Of a DNA stretch of 18,016 nucleotides, positions 1-8,962 are shown in pieces (position 1 is the stretch's first letter; the number at the start of each line of letters is the position of its first letter). The stretch spans positions 1-18,016 of the forward strand of contig NW_025955620.1 of the NCBI RefSeq assembly GCF_022376445.1, in the 5' to 3' direction. Under the pieces are notes generated by a model that was not told where the DNA came from, searched no databases, and saw only the letters and a program-made list of their open reading frames with translations. This stretch comes from Fomitopsis serialis (lineage: Eukaryota; Basidiomycota; Agaricomycetes; Polyporales; Fomitopsidaceae). Both the position numbers and the translations under genes were made by a program.

Positions 1-880
1 ATACAATCCATATCTCGAGGTGTGAGGGCCTCAGTGTAGCCTTTCACGCCGGGTCCACGGCGAAACGCGTACGAACATGCAGGAACAGCATCTACGGGGC
101 GAGTTAGCATAGAGAACGAGCGAGGAGAGTACGCGCGCGAGGGCGCGTGATGATGGGACGGCGCGTCATGGGTGGGGAGCGAAGGTCCCATGATAGGGAC
201 AGGGAGCGTGCGAGCAGAAAACGAAGCAGCGAGCGAGCTCATATAGGAAGGGCAGCCTGCGGCTGCGGTGGACAGCAAGCGACGACACTCACCCTCACAC
301 GTCCGCGTCGACGTCCTCCTCTGTGACCATTCACTTCCCTCGCTTTCGACGAGACCGACGGGGATGGCGGATGCGTAGGGGCGGGCGGGGCGTGGTGCGC
401 ACCCAGTCTCCAACAACGCGCTAGGACATGTAGGGCAGCATCCGAACGCGCCCGGACCCAGCACGCCCTCTGTGCAGGGCAACTTTTCTCGGGACGGGTA
501 GCCTCGAGAGCCGGACAAGGGGCGACGCGGAAGACGGGCAGGAGTTCCGAGGGATGGCCAGACGCAGGGATCGTCCCAGAATGACGACGGCTGGCGCACG
601 CGCTGACTCGTCTGAGGCGATCCTCGGGTGATCCAGGACGGAAATGGGCAGAGGAGGTGAGTGTCGAGGGGATGCGGGGAAAGTCGGGGCCCCATGGGGC
701 GGGAGGAGCCCATGTTGCGGGGTTAGGGTCGGACGCTCCCCGGCGGCCAGGCCATGATCAGCGGCCATGTCGCCATCCTGACGCGCGACGACTCTCTTCC
801 TCCACCCGCCATCTCCCTCCCCGCCCCGTAGACGCGCCCCTTATAGACTGTCCGCTTTCCCCCGCACACGACATCCTTTT
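1..880. other. Gene-free left flank
   Basis: No coding region can be supported here. The open frames are short, rich in Arg, Pro and Ser, and look like by-products of high GC content. A weak TATA-like stretch (ttataga, about 840-847) lies some 125 bases before the F-box-like start at 968 and could belong to its promoter. Another AT-rich patch (catatagg, around 240) has no gene attached that I can recognise. The region probably holds the upstream region of the F-box-like gene and possibly the edge of a neighbour lying outside the window. Confidence 0.5.
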
Positions 881-945
881 AGACTCTTGTCGACTCTTGT
901 CGACTCTTCGACTCTTCTCGACTCTTCTCGACTCTTGTCGACTCA
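881..945 (+). repeat. 10-bp minisatellite in the leader of the F-box-like gene
   Basis: About six tandem copies of a 10-base unit of the form gactctt(g/c)tc. One copy is shortened to 8 bases (902-909), and the two middle copies carry c instead of g. The array ends about 23 bases before the ATG at 968, so it should be transcribed as part of the 5' leader. Each unit contains GACTC, and its junctions make GTCGAC sites. Copy number is likely to vary between strains; this is inferred from the tandem structure. Confidence 0.8.
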
Positions 946-967
946 CCATTTCTTCCGCACCGCCACC

Positions 968-2459
968 ATGTCGCTCCTCCAACTCGCGCCCGACGTCCTC
1001 CAGCCCATCGTCGGCCTCCTCCCGCAACCGATACCCTCAACCTCGCCCGCGTCTCCCACGCGGCCCATGCGCTCGCCCTCCCCCGCATCCTCGCCCACGT
1101 AACCCTCGGCGGCGCCTTCCACCGCCCCGTCCACTGCCTCTCCCCCAACGCCCAGCTTCGAGCCTTCTGCGCTTCCGTCCTCAAAAATCCTCACCGTGCC
1201 CCGCTCGTCCGCTCTCTGGAGCTCCGTCGCGACGCCGTCCGCCGCGAGCGCACCTACGAAGTCGACTCCGATGCCGTACGCCTCCTATCCGACGTCCTCG
1301 CGCGCGCGACCAGCCTCCAGAGCGTCACTCTTGGGGCCTCGCGCAACTCGTCGACGCCCACCCACCAATCGTCGATGCGCTCGCCAACTGCGACCGCCTC
1401 CAGACCGTAGTGCTAGGTGGGGACGTCCCGCCATCGACATCCTCCAGCGCGCCTTCCCGCACGTCCGCACCCTCGAGTTCGTCGAAGGCGCGTGCTTCGC
1501 CCCGGGTACGTCCACCACATCAACCGTCCCCACCGCCTGGCCGTCCCTCGACCGCCTCTCACCGGCCGCCCGCCCTCCGCGCCCATTCGCGCCCGCCAGC
1601 TCACCCTCCTCGACCCCGTGCGGAACGACGCGGCCGCCGTCGAGCAGGCCCTCGCCTTCATCAAGCACGCGCGCCCCGTCGTCCTCAGCGTCGCCGTCGA
1701 CGCGGACGTGCCGGACGCGGACTTTGTCGAGCGGCTGCGCGAGGTGTGCGGCGGGGATGGCGTCGCCGGGTACGACGGCGTGCGGTTCCTCGAGCTCGTC
1801 CTGAGCGGGTGTCGGAGTCTCGCGCGGGTCGAGAGCTGGATGGTGAGTCGTCCGTCCGTCCGTCCTCTATCTCTCGTTCTCTTCCGTCTGTGCATGCGTC
1901 CGTGCAGCGCACCCCGGCTACGCACGCGCATACACCCGTCTTCCCCGCCTTCTCCCTCTCCCTCTCCTCTCCTTCCTCCCAGCGCGAAAAGCTCACCTCG
2001 CCCTCCCACAGACGCACGCCGCCACGCACCTCCACGCCCTCCCCTCGCCGGGCTCGCCCTCCTCAGCAGCACCCGCGCGACCTTCCCCACCCCGCGGCCC
2101 ACGCCCTTCGCCTCCCCGCTCTCCAGCCCGCCCCTCGGGCCGTCCTCCCCCGCCTCCCCCTCCGCCGTCGACACGCTCGCGCTCGACGCAGACGCGGAGA
2201 CCCCGACGATGGAGACGATGTACGGCGCACCGCGGCGCGCGCCCCCGGGCGTGGAGGCGCTCGCGCGCGCGGTGCGGGGGGCGCTGCCGGGCCTGCGCTA
2301 TCTGGGGCTCGCGCCGTGCGGGCCTGCGGAGGGCCGGGGGAGGCTGGTGCGGAGTGCGAGTGGTTTGAGCTTGGGAGGGTCGGGCGCGCGAGGTGCGTGG
2401 GGCGCGCGGAGGCGGGGCGGGTGAGGCGGCGGCTGGAGGGGATGGCGCGGTGGGATTGA
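968..2459 (+). pseudogene. F-box/LRR-like gene with multiple single-base frameshifts
   Basis: The start sits in a strong context (cgccaccATG). The N-terminus reads MSLLQLAPDVLQPIVGLLP, an F-box-like opening, followed by a helical segment (TLNLARVSHAAHALALPRIL) and leucine-rich pieces such as LRTLEF- and GLRYLGLA-type segments. The protein-like reading changes frame near 1027 (CAACCG), 1333-1336 (GGGG), 1427-1429 (CCC), about 1555-1562 and about 2325-2345. The order is frame 2, 1, 3, 2, 1, 3, so every change is equivalent to losing one base, mostly in a C or G run. An intron is likely at 1843-2011 (GTGAGT...CACAG); the reading after it suggests a sixth shift or another splice. The last reading ends with a stop at 2457-2459. 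Either the gene is decaying or the assembly has systematic homopolymer errors. F-box proteins normally recruit targets to SCF ubiquitin ligases; no substrate can be named. Confidence 0.6.
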
Positions 2460-3194
2460 GGGCGCGGTGATGTGCAGATGGTGCGGATGTGAGTGAGTTA
2501 AAGGTCGAGAGGTCGAGCGACTCGGGGCTGTGTGCTGTGGTCGCGTCGGTCTGCTGTACACCTATGCCTTCCCGATCTCCACCTTCGGCTGCGACGTTGC
2601 GACGACTACCGAAGAGGCGGTGATGTTTGACGAGCTATATTGACGAGATATATTGATACCTATGCTCTCCTGACTTATGGCTACCCTACCTAGTACGTAC
2701 TACCTGGGCTAATGTAGATCTTCTCGTGCCTCCGACGACTCTATCGACCCGCGTATATCCTCCTATAATGCGATATACAGCTGTTCGACTCGTATACGTC
2801 TCGCCCGCCCCCCGGTTTCCATCGTCGTCGTCTCGACGAGAAGCTTGACGGCACCGTGCGGACGCGAGGTCCCAGGTTTCAGCCAGTCGAGAGGTGCTCA
2901 TGTCCCCTACTAGGGAGGGCGTGCGACGGGCCGAGCTCTGTTGTGGGGTGCAGTCAAACACGTAGCGAATTCGACTGCATAGACAGTAGTCGGCATTGCT
3001 GCTGCTGCGCGCGGGGTAGCCAGGGGATCCGAACGTTGACTAGTTGACCAGCTCACGGTTCTTCAACGCGTCTGGGATCCGTGACCGACGGCGCCGACGC
3101 TGGCGACGCCAACATCTGATCGTGCGACGCGTGTATTGCTTGACGGTATACACGGAGGGCAATGCGTACCAACTGCGTGGCCAGCAAGCGCACC
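2460..3194. other. Intergenic stretch without recognisable gene
   Basis: This is the region downstream of the F-box-like gene. I found no open frame with protein-like composition or a plausible splice structure on either strand. The sequence turns locally AT-rich around 2620-2780 (several gatatat/tatatcc motifs), which fits 3' flanking DNA. It runs into the diverged tandem array that becomes recognisable near 3195. Confidence 0.5.
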
Positions 3195-4960
3195 CGACTC
3201 CGAGTCGTCGCTCGGACCTGGGTTCGCAAGCGGACTGCCATTTCCCCCACGCACGTCCGCCGCTGAGGACCAGCGCCCCGGGTGACAACGGTCAGAGCGA
3301 CTCGGAGCCCGGGGATCGCGTGAGTGCTTGTACTCTCCGCACGCGCTGCCAACGCACCTACATACGCGGACGCTAGACCCAACGGGGTGGTTCCGGATTC
3401 GCTGGCGTCCGGTCGCTCGCCGTGCGTCTTGTCGCTTCGTGCAGCGTGCCACACTCCAGGCAGCCCGACACGCGTGGCCTGGCCACGACTCTACGGCTCC
3501 GCGATCCTGACGACGCGTCCGTACCAGACCTTCGGGGACACTGACAAGCCCCCTCAGTGAGTCAATCGGCTGCGCTAGCGCGATAGAGATGCGTACATAC
3601 CCGGGACACACGCAGGGGCACCCCGCAGACGCGCACGAGACTCGCCACTGGCAGCAGACAGGAGTGCGTGAGGCGGGCCCAGCGTCGAGTCGGTCCTTGG
3701 GCGTGATCGTGCCACGGCGAGCCGTTCCCGCCCGAGTCGCGCACCCGGGTCTTCCCTGGCCGTCGAGTGTTTGAGTTTATATCTTACATGCATACAGGAC
3801 GTGAAGTGACTCACGACGCACCTTCCTCGACCGTACGAGCCAAGGGATTCGGTGACGCGCTGCGGAGCGACTCGGGCGGACTGGGCTCGGAGGGTACAAT
3901 ACGACTGCGGGTGGGCGCGGCTCCGAGTTGTCGTTCTTGTCAGCTGCTTGATCGGCGTTGGCGTGGTACGAGCGGAGGTCGTACGGGGGCCTCGTCCGAA
4001 GTCCATAGGTATCGAGCGCGGTTGAAGGAGACGGTAGGGTCGTACGACGGCTCGGTGGGCGCGGGAGAACTCAGTGCGCTTCGTGAGGTTTCGGACGACC
4101 CTGAGGGGTACTTGCGGGCACGGCGCACTGTCGTGTTCGGCTGCTCTAGGGCGAGGAGTGCAAGGGAGATGAGGGAAAGCACATTCGGCGATACGTCAAC
4201 GGGAAACAACGCACCGGATTCGTCCTCGGCGAACCCCACCCATCAGAAGAGGTCGGCGAGTGTGACGAGGAACACGGGGCTCGATTCATGGCTTGGTTTG
4301 TCGTGATGTGCGCGCTCCGAGTCTCCGCCCTGGTTCGTGACACCCGCCTGAATCGTGAACCCGAGTCCTCCCTGGCCGTCGAGAACGCATACTAGTAGCA
4401 TATCCCGACGCGTTTTCCTCGATCGTACGCGGCACACGGGCTAGCTGGGGATTCGCCGAGGGGCTACGGGGCGACTCGGGTGAAGAGGGTTTCGATGGTG
4501 CGGGCGGGCGTAGCTCGTACGCGTCAGCTACTGAATGATGCCGGAATGGTCTTTGCGGAGGTCGTACGAGTCCCTCGTTCAGCTCGAGCGCGGTTTGAAA
4601 GAGGCGGGTATGGTCGTGCGATGGGTCGCTAGGGACGGGATGGTTCAGCATGCTTCGTGAGGTTTCGGGCGACCCAGGGAAGTGCTTGCTGGCGTGACAT
4701 ACTGCGTCGCTCGGCTGCCGATGTAATAGATATGAGGGAAGAGGTATGCGCGGGTACGTTGACGGGAAACTACGCACCATATTCGCTCTCAGCGAACTTC
4801 ACCCAGATGAGAAGAGGCCGGCGGATAGGAGACGCCGGGGGAGGAACATGGGGCTCAATTCCATGGCTTGGTGTGTTGCAGTGTGGTTGCTCTTTATCCT
4901 GGTTCGTGAAGGCATGACGACTCGCGGGTGCTGTCGAGAGTTGCACTGAGTCGGTATTCT
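3195..4960. repeat. Diverged tandem array of about 0.57-kb units
   Basis: Three related units can be followed by shared anchors. TCGGCTGC, followed in two units by a GATAGA/TAGATATG-like stretch, occurs at 3566, 4137 and 4711 (spacing 571 and 574). A cctggccGTCGAG-type end occurs at 3762 and 4378, with a weaker version at 4933. The motif GTGAGGTTTCGG(A/G)CGACC occurs in the second and third units near 4084 and 4658. CTCCGAGTC at 3198 and its counterpart near 4315 point to the end of an earlier, more diverged unit. The copies differ by many substitutions and small indels, so the duplications are old. I see no convincing protein in any frame and do not recognise the unit. Confidence 0.72.
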
Positions 4961-5281
4961 GCTTTGCAAGTTGGAATTCACCGAAGCGGCGTGAGCAATG
5001 TCTCTTCTGCCATAGCCCCGTCAGAATCCAGCTTAGAGCACCAGAGCGACATTCGAGTGGTAAGTACGTGGTTGAGCGAGCGCGGGGGCGCGGCTTCGCT
5101 TTGACTGCTGTGGCTGCAGATCGACCTGAGATCTCGGACGCGTCTGTGTACGACCACTGTGGCGGCATCTCCCAGTGAGATTCACCGTACGAGTCACCCC
5201 GTTATCTGGTGAATTTATCCAATACAATGAGTTACTTTCATCGATTTGTGGTTGGTTTTCGAGCGATCCAACAGTTGCCCA
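4961..5281. other. Spacer between tandem array and Harbinger element
   Basis: Non-coding sequence between the end of the repeat array and the left target-site duplication of the transposon. It contains short opposed ATTCACC / GGTGAAT words (about 5170-5215) and no supported gene. Its 3' edge is the original insertion site: removing the element and one AAT copy would join it to the sequence that starts at 8963. Confidence 0.45.
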
Positions 5282-5284
5282 AAT
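5282..5284. repeat. Target-site duplication, left copy (AAT)
   Basis: AAT directly precedes the AGGGTG end of the transposon and is matched by AAT at 8960-8962 directly after CACCCT. Because the flanks read AATA|GGG and CCC|TAAT, a TA duplication with ends starting at GGGTG is formally possible. The 3-bp reading fits the transposase family better. Confidence 0.8.
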
Positions 5285-5337
5285 AGGGTGTTTCACGTTC
5301 GCGATCCTAGCCCAGATCTTACCTCGTTTTTGGTTCG
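5285..5337 (+). repeat. Harbinger left terminal inverted repeat
   Basis: The first 14 bases match the right end perfectly. Later shared blocks include AGCCC, TTAC, TCG and TTCG. Just inside, GAAA words occur at 5361, 5372, 5382 and 5393, spaced 10-11 bp and so roughly once per helical turn. They are candidate subterminal binding sites for the element's Myb-like protein or transposase (inference). Confidence 0.9.
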
Positions 5338-5560
5338 TTTTTTGCTTTGATTTCGGTCAAGAAACACGACAGAAATCGTCTGAAAATCACCCGAAAACGA
5401 TCCTATCGTGAAACGTCTGACCCGCAAAGGAAGCAGAAACGACGTGCGCAGCTTATGTAATGGTGTGGCTGGCATGCTGTCGGTCCATATCCCAATTGAG
5501 ACATGTTGAACTTCGCGCCGCCGTATTGTACAGCCTCACGATACACCCAATCTGTCCAGT

Positions 5561-7132
5561 ATGCCTGCTATTCCTCTTCGGGAACGTCTGATACGTGCTC
5601 AGCTTGAACATGCTTCGGACTTGCACCGCTTACATCACATCGCTATGTCAGCATCAGACTCCGACTCTGAGTCTGTCTACTCGGATGGCGGGAACCTGGC
5701 AGACGATGAACAGGACTCTGGAGTAGATTCAGAGTTATCTTCCATGTCTTCGGTGTCTGACCTGTCCTCTCTGGATGATCTGGACAACTCTGATCTCGAG
5801 CGCGACTCCTCTTCGCCTGGCAACAGCCTGGACTCTGACGATGATCACGAAGAGCGCTATTTGTCCAACTTGCGAGCCATCGAAGAACGCATCCACTACC
5901 TCGAGAACACACGGATTCTAGATCCCAACACTGTCCACAAGCTGTCACAGCTCTACTTGGTGCTGGTGCTGTTCAAAGCGGACGATCCAAAGCGTTTCCG
6001 ACTCAACTTGCGGGTCGAGCCCGAGACCTTTGATGCACTCCTCGAGAGGCTGCAAGACCACTCGGTCTTTGTCAGCGATGGACCACGCGATCAGCTCTCG
6101 GTCGACAAGCAGCTGGCTATTGCCTTGTATCGATTCGGACACTTTGGCAATGCGGCATCTGTCGAGGGTGTCGCTCAGTGGGCTGGCGTCTCGGCGGGAA
6201 TGGTTGTCAATGCGACCCGACGTGTCATGGTGGCCTCGCTGGCGCTGCATGATGAAGTCATCCACTGGCCAAGTGCTGATGCGAAGGAGGAAGCGAAGGA
6301 ATGGGTGGAAATGGTCTCATGTGCAGCATGGCGGGACGGTTACTGCTTTGTCGATGGGACACTCGTTCCACTCGCCGAGAAGCCTGCGCACTACGGTGAG
6401 GCGTACTTTGACCGGAAGTCGAATTATTCCCTAAACGTACAGGTGAGCTCAACCATCTTATGTGGAGCTCCATGCTCAAATGCTTGGTAGCTGATCACGT
6501 TGCCAAATTTGCGCATCATTGATTATGTAGTTGGTCACTGTGGAAGTGTTCACGACTCCACAGCATTCCTCGACTCTCGAACGCATCGGGATCATCGACG
6601 CCTATTTAGCCATAGCGAGTGGATATGGGCAGACTCGGCTTACCCCGCACGGACATGGTCAGTAAGTCCATACAAGAAACCTGCGTCCGACTTGCCCGAG
6701 AACACTAATTTCAACTACTGGGTCTCACGAGTATGTGTGTGAGTCGCGGAATGTATCGGAATATTTTGCTAAGTCGTTTTGTAGGTCCGTGTCAAGTCAG
6801 AACACGCCGTCGGCTACCTGAAAGGTCGCTTCTGTTCGCTCAAGGGTTTGCGGCAGCAGATCAAGAACAAGACTGACCATTTAAGGGCACTCGAATGGAT
6901 CAGGACCTGTATTGTCCTTCATACTCTAATCTTTGACATCGAACATGGAGATGATGCAGAATGGCAAGAGGAGCTCATTTTAGAAGGGATGTCGAGTGGA
7001 TCGGACAGCAGCAGCTCGGCGGGTGGGCAGGGAGGTGACGAGGCACCACGTGCTGGCCGGCGAGAAGACACCGGGCAACGCAAACGTAGACATGTGAAGC
7101 GGGACTTGTTTAACAGTGATCTGTTTGTATAG
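5561..7132 (+). CDS. PIF/Harbinger transposase (DDE_4 nuclease)
   Basis: Three exons: 5561-6442, 6491-6730 and 6785-7132, joined by phase-0 introns of 48 bp (GTGAGC...GTAG) and 54 bp (GTATGT...GTAG), giving 489 aa. Residues about 30-100 are very acidic and serine-rich and look disordered. The middle part resembles the Harbinger helix-turn-helix region (QLAIALYRFGHFGNAASVEG). The DDE nuclease follows, with D265 in CFVDGTLVPL, D316 in GSVHDSTAF, a conserved WADSAYP around residue 342, and E380 in KSEHAVGYLKGRF. All expected catalytic positions are present. The tail is basic (KRRHVKRD), possibly a nuclear localisation signal. The enzyme should cut and rejoin the element's ends in the nucleus. 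ATG 5561 was chosen as the first in-frame start; ATG 5645 (MSASDSDSES) is an alternative. The gene converges on the accessory gene, with 9 bases between the two stop codons. Confidence 0.9.
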
Positions 7133-7141
7133 ACCAACCAT

Positions 7142-8692
7142 CTATTCTACTCGGTGTATGTCTTGATCATCATCTACGTCTATGGGCAGTTCGGGATCTA
7201 GAAAGACATTCCCAAATGGTGCGGGGAAGTTACCAAGTCCATCGCCTTCGTATCCTACTCCTCCTCCTGCAAGCCCACCTCCGAAACCTTGATCCATTCC
7301 AAATGGCTGAGCAGGCGCCATGTTCGGCCCCAAAGCGTCACCACGCCGCCCCATAGTCGTCTGCAACATCATCGAGAACATCTCGAATTGGCGCTGAGTT
7401 TGTCGCTCCTGAAATTCACGCTCCTCGCGCCTCGCCTGAGCCTCACTCTCGATTTTGAGGCGTCGGTTCTCCTCTCGCCTGAGCTGCACTGAGAGCTCCT
7501 TCTCGCGCAGCGCGTTTCGTCCCTCGCGCCGCTTGGACATCTCCGCGAGCTCAGCGGCATGCGCGTCGCCAAATGCATCACTCGCCTTCCGTTTTCCCAC
7601 CGACTTCTGGGAAGCCGAAACACGTGCATCCGGTGTCCTTGACCCTTTACTCGTAGACGCAGTTACCGTCGTCTTCGCAGTTACAGTCCTCGTCGGCTCA
7701 GCGCCAGACCGAGTCGGTGGTGAGGGTGACAGTGAGCGAGCACGGCCCTGGGCCTTGGCAGCCTGTTCCTTCAGACGCGGCGACCGTTTCAGAGGCGTGG
7801 GAGGCTGGGAATAGATCAATACTAACAGTGATATGCAAATGCGACCACGTACGGGTGGTACATCATCATCATCGAGCTCAATCGGCTCACTCCGAGGAGT
7901 GCTTGGAGCATCCGGGGGGGCAGATTCACCTAGAATCACAGGTGTACCATCTGTGAACATCACCACAGACTCGTCGTCTGAATGGCTATTGTCCTCGCGC
8001 ACTTGTTTGAACAGCGCCGCCGCCGCCGCCGAGTGATCCTTGCCCGGGTCGGAGGCACTTACACCGACTGGGTTGTAATTCGGTAGCTCACACCACATCG
8101 CATGAAGGTCGTCGTAGAACTCCCATTCAGAGCGAATTCTCTCTGATGATACACCGCTTTCACTGCTTCGTAGCTATCAAAGTGTCGATTGCACACACCT
8201 TCAATATTACTAACTTCCTCCTCGGGTTTAACCCCACCCCCTGTATCCAAAAGATCTCGTCTGTAGCTTGTATATGTCCGCTTTAGCCTATATCAATAAC
8301 AGTTAGACATCATAATAATGCCATGATCACGGCGCACCGTGCCTTTGAAAGGCCTGCTGTGTAGACTTATGGAAACGAGCCGCATTCGCGGTCCACTCGG
8401 TCTCGAATACTGGATCCTCGCACCAGTGCCTTGCATAGATGTCTTCGGCTACCTTGGCCCACCAGTTGATCTTGGCTACATGACCCTGTATCTTCTTCCG
8501 ACCGTCCTTCGTAGCTTTCTGAGTCGAGTCGCTGAAGAGCTTGATGCGAAGCTCTGGATTTTGCGTGAGGAAGGAGATGGCTGTGTGGATCCAAGCCGGA
8601 TTCTTGTCCCATGATATGTCCTTCTCCTTCGTGCGCTTCGGAGGCTGAGAAGGCGTAGGATTGGGCTCCTTGGGCTTTGCTTTCCGTGGCAT
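7142..8692 (-). CDS. Harbinger accessory Myb/trihelix-like DNA-binding protein
   Basis: Four exons on the minus strand: 8692-8331, 8287-8199, 8142-7853 and 7804-7142, with introns of 43, 56 and 48 bp, 467 aa. The first intron's donor (GTGATC) is weak, so that boundary is the least certain. The N-terminal part (about residues 28-120) has the family pattern WDKNPAWIHTAISFL ... NPELRIKLFSDST, a helical Myb/MADF-like DNA-binding domain found in proteins encoded next to Harbinger transposases. A conserved WCELPNYNPVGVS-type block follows, then an acidic low-complexity linker, and a C-terminal charged coiled coil (EKELSVQLRREENRRLKIES onward) ending in a QFEMFSMMLQ helix and a Gly-rich tail. In studied Harbingers such a partner is needed for nuclear import of the transposase and recognition of the ends; that role is inferred here. 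The reading frame is intact. Confidence 0.85.
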
Positions 8693-8796
8693 GCTGAGCT
8701 ACAGAGGGAGACGGACGACGACCCCCGGACGAGCATGGGCGCGGTCGTCCGCACAGATTACCTAATCCGATTATGTAATTGATTACTCAACATGGT
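8693..8796 (-). promoter_or_regulatory. Putative promoter region of the accessory gene with TAAT/ATTA palindromes
   Basis: This lies directly upstream of the accessory start codon on the minus strand. It holds an 8-bp inverted repeat CGGACGAC / GTCGTCCG (8712-8719, 8744-8751) and, at 8756-8786, three overlapping or adjacent palindromes built from TAAT and ATTA: GATTAccTAATC, TAATCcGATTA and GTAATtgATTAC. Such motifs are typical binding sites for homeodomain-type factors, but no function is shown here. Confidence 0.35.
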
Positions 8797-8829
8797 CCAG
8801 AAACGGGCACCAGAAAACAACCAGAAACG

Positions 8830-8861
8830 GTGCAGGAGCAGCGTCCGAGCTGCTCCTGCAC
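8830..8861. repeat. Perfect 13-bp inverted repeat (hairpin) near the right Harbinger end
   Basis: The arms GTGCAGGAGCAGC (8830-8842) and GCTGCTCCTGCAC (8849-8861) are exact complements around a 6-base loop (gtccga). CCAGAAAC words flank it at 8821-8828 and 8863-8870. It lies about 100 bases inside the right terminus and upstream of the accessory gene. It could be a protein-binding palindrome or a cruciform; no counterpart is visible at the left end. Confidence 0.8.
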
Positions 8862-8906
8862 TCCAGAAACCATCCCAGGATCTCGTTCAAGAAATTGGCG
8901 GAAATC

Positions 8907-8959
8907 CGAATCAAGATCGACGTAAAAACCGGGCTGGAACCCGCTACGTGAAACACCCT
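8907..8959 (-). repeat. Harbinger right terminal inverted repeat
   Basis: Inverted partner of 5285-5337, with a perfect outer 14 bases and ungapped imperfect similarity over the remaining 39. The adjacent interior holds several CCAGAAA words (8797, 8810, 8821, 8863) and a perfect 13-bp hairpin (8830-8861). Confidence 0.9.
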
Positions 8960-8962
8960 AAT
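8960..8962. repeat. Target-site duplication, right copy (AAT)
   Basis: Right-hand partner of the AAT at 5282-5284, immediately outside the CACCCT end of the Harbinger element. Confidence 0.8.

Larger units (their letters stand above)
5285..8959. mobile_element. Complete PIF/Harbinger DNA transposon, 3675 bp
   Basis: Both ends are visible. The outer 14 bases are perfect inverted repeats (AGGGTGTTTCACGT at 5285-5298; its complement at 8946-8959). The inverted similarity continues without gaps to about 53 bases (5285-5337 against 8907-8959), with roughly 39 of 53 positions identical. AAT flanks both sides (5282-5284 and 8960-8962), the 3-bp target-site duplication expected of PIF/Harbinger elements, although TWA is the more usual sequence. 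Inside lie two convergent intact genes, a DDE transposase (plus) and a Myb/trihelix-like partner (minus), the classic two-gene arrangement of autonomous Harbingers. No frameshift or in-frame stop is needed in either model, so the insertion is probably recent and possibly still active. Confidence 0.93.

Noticed and set aside
421..768. Minus-strand open frame of 115 codons in the left flank
   Set aside because: Pro/Ser/Arg-rich, no motif, no splice or promoter support.
657..2459. A 600-aa plus-strand open frame covering the whole F-box-like locus
   Set aside because: Its translation is almost entirely Arg/Pro/Ser/Ala low complexity except where it coincides with short pieces of the F-box-like reading; it is a GC-driven open frame, not a single protein.
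3767..4306. Plus-strand open frame of 179 codons inside the tandem array
   Set aside because: The frame is not kept in the neighbouring array unit and shows no family pattern.
6030..6434. Overlapping open frames within the Harbinger transposase exon
   Set aside because: Alternate-frame shadows of a well conserved DDE coding region.
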